Below, piece after piece: positions 5,590-10,180 of a DNA stretch of 10,180 nt (positions within the stretch are counted from its first letter, which is position 1; each line of letters begins with the position of its first letter). The notes under the pieces were generated by a model, which saw only the letters and a list, made by a program, of their open reading frames with translations, was not told the DNA's origin and did no database searches. The position numbers and the translations under genes were made by a program. Source of the DNA: CAYYYA01 sp964517065 (GTDB lineage Bacteria; Patescibacteriota; Patescibacteriia; UBA1558; 2-01-FULL-52-15); the NCBI GenBank assembly GCA_964517065.1, contig CAZFBK010000027.1, positions 1 to 10,180 on the forward strand, read 5' to 3'.

Positions 5590-5666
5590 GGGTCAGAATT
5601 TAGGGTCAGGGTCAGAGTTTGATCTAAGCCATTATTTGCTGACCCAGACCCTGATCCCTGACCCTA
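5590..5666. repeat. GGGTCAG-based inverted repeat between lepB and hisS
   Basis: GGGTCAG occurs directly at 5590, 5603 and 5609 and inverted (CTGACCC) at 5639 and 5658. TAGGGTCAGG (5601-5610) pairs perfectly with CCTGACCCTA (5657-5666), and several alternative pairings exist. No T-tract follows on the minus strand, so it does not look like a terminator of lepB. Confidence 0.75.
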
Positions 5667-5672
5667 TTTATT

Positions 5673-6257
5673 TTAATACTGTGGTACTTGGAAAAAGCTA
5701 AACTTCTCAGCCGGCCAGCCACGGAACCATACTTTACCAACTATAAATTTTTTGTCCACTGCTCCGAAAATACGTGAATCTAAACTGTTAGCCCTATTAT
5801 CTCCCATGAGCCAATACTGATCAGCTCCCAAAGTAATAGGATCCATTGTGGTATCACCAATGCGGAAATCGTCTAAATAATTCTCTCGCACCGGCTTATC
5901 ATTGACATAGACTTCTCCTTTTTTGATAGCAATCGTTTCTCCAGGTAAACCCATCACACGTTTGATAAAAAACTGTCGCGGATCACGAGGATAACGAAAG
6001 ACAACGACTTCGCCGCGCTGCGGAGCTTCAAAACGATAGCTTAGTTCATCAACCAATAAATATTCGTTGGAGCTAAACGTTGGCTCCATCGAGGCACCTT
6101 CGACATAGAAAGGCTGCACCAAGAAGTAGCGAATCGGCAAAATAATGGCCATCGAGACGAGGACTACTTTCAGTGTTTCCAAAACCAAACTACCAAACGA
6201 TTTCAGACCTTTGATCATAGACGAAGAGGAGTGTTGTTCTGGCGATGAAACTGCCAT
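5673..6257 (-). CDS. lepB: Signal peptidase I, 194 aa
   Basis: Membrane-bound serine protease (S26) that removes signal peptides from exported proteins. The sequence shows one N-terminal membrane helix (about 27-47), the catalytic serine in GASMEPT (Ser56), the catalytic lysine in FFIKRVMGLPGE (Lys99), and the conserved MGDNRANSLDSR box (151-162). There is a single anchor and a compact catalytic domain, as in Gram-positive SipS-type enzymes. The start ATG 6257-6255 has no Shine-Dalgarno site, but an extended -10 promoter lies about 25 bases ahead, which fits this start. A later Met (14) is an alternative. It is the first gene of a lepB-hisS unit and is divergent from the LCP gene. Likely substrates include signal-bearing proteins such as the Ig-repeat proteins at the left of the window (inference). 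Confidence 0.96.
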   Translation of the reverse strand: MAVSSPEQHSSSSMIKGLKSFGSLVLETLKVVLVSMAIILPIRYFLVQPFYVEGASMEPTFSSNEYLLVDELSYRFEAPQRGEVVVFRYPRDPRQFFIKRVMGLPGETIAIKKGEVYVNDKPVRENYLDDFRIGDTTMDPITLGADQYWLMGDNRANSLDSRIFGAVDKKFIVGKVWFRGWPAEKFSFFQVPQY

Positions 6258-6288
6258 ATTTATTGATTTTTATTAATTTTGTATGCCT

Positions 6289-6318
6289 ATTATACCAGAA
6301 TGATTTGTAGGGTGCAAA
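6289..6318 (-). promoter_or_regulatory. Extended -10 promoter for lepB-hisS
   Basis: On the minus strand TGGTATAAT (a TGn extended -10 with consensus TATAAT at 6294-6289) is preceded by TTTGCA (6318-6313) at 18 bases, or TTGCAC at 17. The weak -35 is what an extended -10 tolerates. Transcription would start near 6282, giving an AT-rich leader of about 25 bases with no Shine-Dalgarno site. Confidence 0.7.
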
Positions 6319-6329
6319 TGCATCAACAC

Positions 6330-6461
6330 AAGCTCTAAGTTCGAAGTTCGAAATTCTAAACAAGTTCAAAACTTCAAAGTTCAAAAATCAAAATCGAGAT
6401 AATTGTTTTGAATTTATGATTTTGAACTTTGAGTTTGTTTAGAACTTAGAATTTAGAGCTT
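6330..6461. repeat. Long imperfect palindrome between divergent promoters
   Basis: AAGCTCTAAGTTC at 6330 is mirrored by GAATTTAGAGCTT ending at 6461, and CAAAGTTCAAAAATC in the left half by GATTTTGAACTTTG in the right half. The left arm is about 14 bases longer, so the fold has a bulge. Both arms are made of repeated AAGTTC/TTCAAA words. It starts 12 bases from the lepB -35 and ends 15 bases from the LCP -35. Confidence 0.8.
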
Positions 6462-6476
6462 AGAACTTCCCTCATT

Positions 6477-6505
6477 TTGACTCCAAGCCCTATCTTGAGT
6501 ATAAT
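6477..6505 (+). promoter_or_regulatory. Promoter for the LCP-der-pth cluster (TTGACT-17-TATAAT)
   Basis: TTGACT (6477-6482), a 17-base spacer and a consensus TATAAT (6500-6505) make the best promoter in the window. The expected start near 6512 is only about 9 bases before the ATG at 6521, and no Shine-Dalgarno site is present, so the mRNA would be nearly leaderless. Confidence 0.8.
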
Positions 6506-6520
6506 GCCCCTTAGATATTC

Positions 6521-8077
6521 ATGAACGATTTACAACACCATAATTTCAATTCGTCAACCGAATTAACCCCCTCTTCTGCGCCAGATTCTGGTCGTGGAGG
6601 CGGTCGACGGGCAGGCAGATCAAAAACTAAATTTTTCTCCTGCCTCTTTATTTTGCTGATCGTTGTGGTCTGGAGCCTGATCAGTATTATTCGCTATGGG
6701 ACCAAAAATTTCTTCGGCGGTATTCAGAATGGTTACATTGTGCGTCAGATCAGTCATATCTTCGATACCTCCAGCAATCAGCTGCGCGGAGAATCCGGTG
6801 ACAGGATCAATTTTGTCTTACTCGGTATGGGCGGTCCCGGACATGAAGGTCCGTTCTTATCTGACACGATCTTATTAGCCAGTGTCAAACCCAGTACCGG
6901 ACAAGTGGCGCTGATCTCTATACCTCGCGATCTGATCGTACCTTTCGGAGACGGTAGCTATAGAAAAATAAATAGCGTCTATGCGCTTGCTGCCGATCGG
7001 GGTAAAGATTATGCTTTTGAACAGGTAAAAAAAGTCTTTGGTACCACCTTTGGTCAAGATATCAACTATATGGCGACGATCGACTTCCAGGGCTTTGTCA
7101 AAATAATCGATGAAGTCGGTGGGGTCACCGTAGACGTAGAGCGAGACTTCACGGATTATCAATTCCCCACCGCGGACTACAAAGTACAGGTCATCTCCTT
7201 CAAAGCCGGACGCCAAAAAATGGACGGGCTGACAGCTCTGCGCTACGCTCGTTCACGACATGGTAACAATGGCGAAGGCTCTGATTTTGCCCGGTCTAAA
7301 CGTCAGCAAAAAATCATCATAGCTTTAAAAGATAAGCTAACCTCTTTTGATACTCTCATTAATCCAGTCAAAATCACCAGTCTGTTCTCCTTGGTCTCAC
7401 AAGCGACAGCAACTGATATTGAACCATGGGAAGCAGTGAAGATGGCTCAGATGCTGAAAGATCTCAAGAGTGACGCCATTATCCATCAGGTATTGGATGA
7501 CGGTCCTGGTAATTATTTGATTGGAGGCATCTCTGCTCTTGATGGTGCCTATATTCTCCAGCCACGCACCGGTAGCTATCAGGAACTGCAATCAATGTTT
7601 GCCCATATCTTTGACCGGCCTGATGTCTCTGATGAGGGCAGTCAGATTATTTTGCAAAACGGTACCAAGACTCCGGGCCTAGCCACCCTCTCTGCTAATG
7701 AACTAGCCAAAGCTGGCGTCGAGGTGCAGCGTTTCGGCAACGCCAATACCCAAGACTATCTCACAACTACTATCTATGATTACAGTCGCGGCGGCAAACC
7801 CAAGACCCGCAAAGCGCTTGAAGACTTCTATGGAGTCAGCGCCAAAGAGAATGTGCCAATCGAGCTTTTGAGCTATACTGTAGCTAAGGCTTGGAACTTC
7901 GTCGATGACAAAGGTCAGGTGAAAAATCTAGACTTCCTGATCATTCTAGGACCTGACTACAAACCGGCTTCATCCGCCGCCAGTCAAATCATCCAAACAG
8001 TAGCACCAACTTCAACGGCAACCTCCAGCTCAGCTGGCTCATCCTATCTGCTTGACGCCCAAGGCTCAGCCATGTAG
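6521..8077 (+). CDS. LCP-family (LytR-CpsA-Psr) protein with LytR_C domain, 518 aa
   Basis: Envelope enzyme of the family that transfers polyprenyl-linked glycopolymers (teichoic-acid-like or capsular) to peptidoglycan or surface proteins. Domains: a Ser/Gly/Arg-rich cytoplasmic tail (1-36), one membrane helix (38-58), and an LCP domain (about 97-268) with the conserved SDT (114-116, Asp115), IPRD (134-137), KINSVYA (149-155), GGVTVDV (200-206), RYARSRH (241-247) and DFARSKRQQ (255-263), which supply the acidic and Arg residues of the pyrophosphate pocket. A LytR_C domain (about 375-480) starts at IILQNGTKTPG. The tail is a Ser/Thr/Ala-rich stretch. The key residues look intact, so it should be active. 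The start is ATG 6521, supported by the adjacent promoter. It is first in a plus-strand cluster, 53 bases before der. The substrate polymer cannot be deduced. Confidence 0.94.
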   Translation: MNDLQHHNFNSSTELTPSSAPDSGRGGGRRAGRSKTKFFSCLFILLIVVVWSLISIIRYGTKNFFGGIQNGYIVRQISHIFDTSSNQLRGESGDRINFVLLGMGGPGHEGPFLSDTILLASVKPSTGQVALISIPRDLIVPFGDGSYRKINSVYALAADRGKDYAFEQVKKVFGTTFGQDINYMATIDFQGFVKIIDEVGGVTVDVERDFTDYQFPTADYKVQVISFKAGRQKMDGLTALRYARSRHGNNGEGSDFARSKRQQKIIIALKDKLTSFDTLINPVKITSLFSLVSQATATDIEPWEAVKMAQMLKDLKSDAIIHQVLDDGPGNYLIGGISALDGAYILQPRTGSYQELQSMFAHIFDRPDVSDEGSQIILQNGTKTPGLATLSANELAKAGVEVQRFGNANTQDYLTTTIYDYSRGGKPKTRKALEDFYGVSAKENVPIELLSYTVAKAWNFVDDKGQVKNLDFLIILGPDYKPASSAASQIIQTVAPTSTATSSSAGSSYLLDAQGSAM

Positions 8078-8130
8078 GGTTGATGATTGCCCCAAGTTAT
8101 CCTGCTACCAAGCTACCACTCTACTAATCT

Positions 8131-9453
8131 ATGTCATCTCTTCCAAAAGTCCTCATCCTCGGCCGAGCCAATGTCGGCAAATCAACTCTATTCAATCGCT
8201 TAAGCTCTACGCGACAAGCTTTGGTTTCACCGCGCTCCGGCACCACCAGAGATCGTAAAGAAACCGTCGTCAGCTGGAGTGGCAAAGAAGTCACCCTCGT
8301 AGATAGTGGGGGTCTGGATGTGAATACTCAAGATCCGATCGAACGTGAAATCGCCAAACAAGCTTTGAAAGGCCTCCAAGAATCTGATCTTATTTTATTT
8401 GTCGTTGATACCAAAGTCGGAATCACACCCCAAGATACTGAGATTGCCACCTGGCTACGCAAACAAAAAGCTCAAGTCATCGTCGTGGCGAATAAAGCCG
8501 ACTCTCTGAAATGGCGCCAAGCATCAGCTGAATTCCAAAAATTCGGTCTCGGTGATCCTCTCCCCGTCTCAGCTGCCAATGGCTCCGGTACGGGAGACTT
8601 ACTCGATGAAGTGATGAAGCTAGCCAAAGCTTCCAACGTCAAAGAAGTGAGCACCATCAAAGTAGCTATCATTGGCAAACCAAATGTCGGTAAATCTTCC
8701 CTTATTAATTCTCTGGTGAATGACGAACGCGTCATCGTCTCACCCCAAGCTCACACCACTCGTGATTCTCATGATGTAGAAATGCGTTATCACGACCAGA
8801 GCTTTACCTTCATCGATACGGCCGGTATCAGCCGCGAGAAATTCCGTCATGATGAATTCAAAAATATCTCCATGGATCAGGCTCGTGCCTCAATTGAGCG
8901 GGCTGATGTCGTCATCTTCATGACCGAAGCCAATGAACCGTTAAACTTCCAAGACAAACATCTCGGCGATATCATAGTCGCTACCGGCGCCTCTGTCGTG
9001 CTGGTCGGTAATAAATGGGACTTGATCGAAAAGAAAGATACCATGGCCAATAAAAAATTAACCGATGCCTATCGTCGCTTCTTTCAATGGCTGCACTGGG
9101 CTCCATTGCTGTTCATCTCTGCTAAACAGAAAACTAAGCGACGCCAGCTCCTCGATCACATCACTCAGGTCTACCAAGAGCGCTCACGCAAGATTGATGA
9201 TAATGCCTGTGATAAATTCTTGAAACACATGCTGACGAACCATGGTCCGTCTAAGGGCAGCGGTACACGTCATCCGTATATTTACCACTTCCGTCAGATG
9301 GGCGTGAATCCTCCTACCTTTGAAGTGAAGATAAAGTATAAAACTGATCTGCATTCTTCTTATTTGAAATATCTAGAAAAAGGTTTACGAGAAAAATTCG
9401 GCTTCACCGGCACGCCGATCAAAATTTATGTGTCGAAAATTACCAACGCATGA
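8131..9453 (+). CDS. der: Ribosome assembly GTPase Der (EngA), 440 aa
   Basis: Double-GTPase needed for 50S subunit maturation. GTPase 1: GRANVGKS (11-18), SGTTRD (36-41), DSGG (58-61), NKAD (121-124), SAA (147-149). GTPase 2: GKPNVGKS (182-189), TTRD (209-212), DTAG (229-232), NKWD (294-297), SAK (330-332). A KH-like C-terminal domain (about 350-438) ends with the family's GFTGTPIKIYVSK. Length is normal. Small deviations are Ala for Pro in the first P-loop (usual GRPNVGKS) and DSGG for the common DTGG; neither removes a catalytic group. There is no Shine-Dalgarno site ahead of ATG 8131, which is chosen because the P-loop begins at the usual distance from it. It lies 53 bases after the LCP gene and overlaps pth by 4 bases (ATGA), so translational coupling to pth is likely. 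Confidence 0.97.
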   Translation: MSSLPKVLILGRANVGKSTLFNRLSSTRQALVSPRSGTTRDRKETVVSWSGKEVTLVDSGGLDVNTQDPIEREIAKQALKGLQESDLILFVVDTKVGITPQDTEIATWLRKQKAQVIVVANKADSLKWRQASAEFQKFGLGDPLPVSAANGSGTGDLLDEVMKLAKASNVKEVSTIKVAIIGKPNVGKSSLINSLVNDERVIVSPQAHTTRDSHDVEMRYHDQSFTFIDTAGISREKFRHDEFKNISMDQARASIERADVVIFMTEANEPLNFQDKHLGDIIVATGASVVLVGNKWDLIEKKDTMANKKLTDAYRRFFQWLHWAPLLFISAKQKTKRRQLLDHITQVYQERSRKIDDNACDKFLKHMLTNHGPSKGSGTRHPYIYHFRQMGVNPPTFEVKIKYKTDLHSSYLKYLEKGLREKFGFTGTPIKIYVSKITNA

Positions 9454-10022
9454 AAACGTATCTTGTCGTCGGTTTGGGTAACCCCGACGAAAAATACCTC
9501 GCTACCCGTCATAACCTCGGAGCTATCTACCTCGATGCACTGGCCAAATACCTGCGCTGCAAGTGGGATTCTTTCCAGCATACTGCCTGGATTACCGATG
9601 CCGAGCTGGGCGAACAAAAGCTGATCCTGATGAAACCACAAACCTACATGAATGAATCTGGCGAAGCTGTCCAAGCTGTAGCTACTTATTTCAAAATACC
9701 GGTAGGGAACATTATCATTGCCTATGACGATCTAGCACTTGATCTCGGACGCCTGCGTCTGGCTATCAATACCTCCAGTGGCGGTCATAACGGCATCAAA
9801 TCAGTCATCCAACACCTCGGCTCCACTGACTTCGTCCGACTCCGTTTCGGCATTGGTCCGCAGAAAGGTCCGTCAGAGAAATACGTACTGACCCGCTTCC
9901 CGACGGTGCAGAAAAGGATCATTACCGACACCTTGCAGCGCGGTATTCAATGTCTAGAATCTTATCTCGTAGAAGGCCTAGCCCAGGCCGCAACCAACTA
10001 TAACGGATCAAAACCGGAGTAA
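9450..10022 (+). CDS. pth: Peptidyl-tRNA hydrolase, 190 aa
   Basis: Releases tRNA from peptidyl-tRNAs that drop off the ribosome. Family signatures are VGLGNPDEKYLATRHNLG (7-24) with the catalytic His21 and Asn11, MKPQTYMNESG (61-71) with Asn68, YDDLALDLGRLRL (92-104) with Asp94, SGGHNGIKS (110-118) with Asn114, and RLRFGIGPQKG (130-140). Length matches the bacterial Pth1 family and all active-site residues are present. The start ATG overlaps the der stop (ATGA), which gives coupling and explains the lack of a ribosome binding site. The TAA stop abuts the 103-bp inverted-repeat element exactly. It is the last gene of the LCP-der-pth cluster, with a terminator at 10131-10158. Confidence 0.97.
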   Translation: MKTYLVVGLGNPDEKYLATRHNLGAIYLDALAKYLRCKWDSFQHTAWITDAELGEQKLILMKPQTYMNESGEAVQAVATYFKIPVGNIIIAYDDLALDLGRLRLAINTSSGGHNGIKSVIQHLGSTDFVRLRFGIGPQKGPSEKYVLTRFPTVQKRIITDTLQRGIQCLESYLVEGLAQAATNYNGSKPE

Positions 10023-10125
10023 TCCCGCACCACTTTCACTGATAAGCTTACTAGATCAAATAAATCTCTCCCCCGTCTACATCACACAACAGTGATTCAA
10101 AATAAAGTGTGAAAGTGGTGCGGGA
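10023..10125. repeat. 103-bp element with 17-bp perfect inverted ends, flanked by TAA
   Basis: TCCCGCACCACTTTCAC (10023-10039) is exactly complementary to 10109-10125, enclosing 69 bases without any gene. TAA stands directly outside both ends (10020-10022, which is the pth stop, and 10126-10128). It may be a non-autonomous transposon remnant (MITE-like) or a long-stemmed 3' UTR structure; the sequence does not decide between these. Confidence 0.8.
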
Positions 10126-10130
10126 TAACA

Positions 10131-10158
10131 AAAAACAACCAGCTCGCTGATTGTTTTT
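10131..10158. terminator. Bidirectional intrinsic terminator after pth
   Basis: AAAAACAACCAG-CTCG-CTGATTGTTTTT pairs over 11 of 12 positions (one C-A mismatch) with A and T tracts on opposite sides, so it can stop transcription of the LCP-der-pth cluster on the plus strand and of any gene entering from the right on the minus strand. Confidence 0.8.
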
Positions 10159-10180
10159 ATATTATTTAAAAATGGTGGGC

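Noticed and set aside
5590..5666. Terminator for lepB
   Set aside because: Pairing exists, but no T-tract follows on the minus strand, and hisS follows without a clear new promoter.
8052..8258. Plus-strand frame of 68 codons across the LCP-der junction
   Set aside because: Overlaps the end of the LCP gene and the P-loop of der in another frame.
10172..10180. Start of a new plus-strand gene at the ATG
   Set aside because: No Shine-Dalgarno site or promoter ahead, only three codons visible, and the bases fit a tRNA 3' end on the other strand at least as well.

Overview
The window reads as a scaffold from a small-genome, uncultured bacterium, most likely Patescibacteria (Candidate Phyla Radiation). 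This rests on family knowledge and context: a T4SS-pilin-like hydrophobic domain fused to Ig-like (Big_5) repeats, an LCP-LytR_C protein followed by der and pth, very short gene spacings, few Shine-Dalgarno sites, and AT-rich imperfect palindromes in the intergenic gaps. TGA is used as a stop (the 3472-3780 gene and der), so the UGA=Gly code of Absconditabacteria/Gracilibacteria is not supported. No phylum below Patescibacteria can be assigned from sequence reading alone.

Layout. 1-2487 (minus strand): two tandem paralogous secreted/membrane proteins with almost identical N-terminal halves (the first one cut by the window edge), preceded by an AT-rich five-helix membrane protein of unknown function. 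2542-3245 (minus): yqeY (GatB/YqeY-like) and rpsU (ribosomal protein S21), a classical pair, with a promoter upstream. 3472-3780 (minus): an unrecognised protein of about 102 aa with its own promoter, a strong Shine-Dalgarno site and an intrinsic terminator. 3858-4260: gene-free, containing a 100-N scaffold gap whose two flanks are the same 55 bases, so the gap is probably an assembly artefact. 4263-6257 (minus): lepB then hisS, read as one unit from an extended -10 promoter and ended by a hairpin/T-tract terminator. 6330-6461: a long imperfect palindrome between divergent promoters. 6521-10022 (plus): an LCP-family protein, der and pth (der and pth overlap by 4 bases), then a 103-bp element with 17-bp perfect inverted ends and a bidirectional terminator.

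Functionally the core genes serve translation and ribosome assembly (hisS, rpsU, der, pth, perhaps yqeY), protein export (lepB) and cell-envelope polymer attachment (LCP). The left end is the accessory part: surface proteins whose N-terminal membrane module is kept nearly identical between neighbours while the exposed part is presumably free to differ. The most notable items are that tandem pair, the 55-base duplicated gap flanks, the set of unrelated palindromic spacers, and the possible 103-bp mobile-element-like repeat directly after pth.
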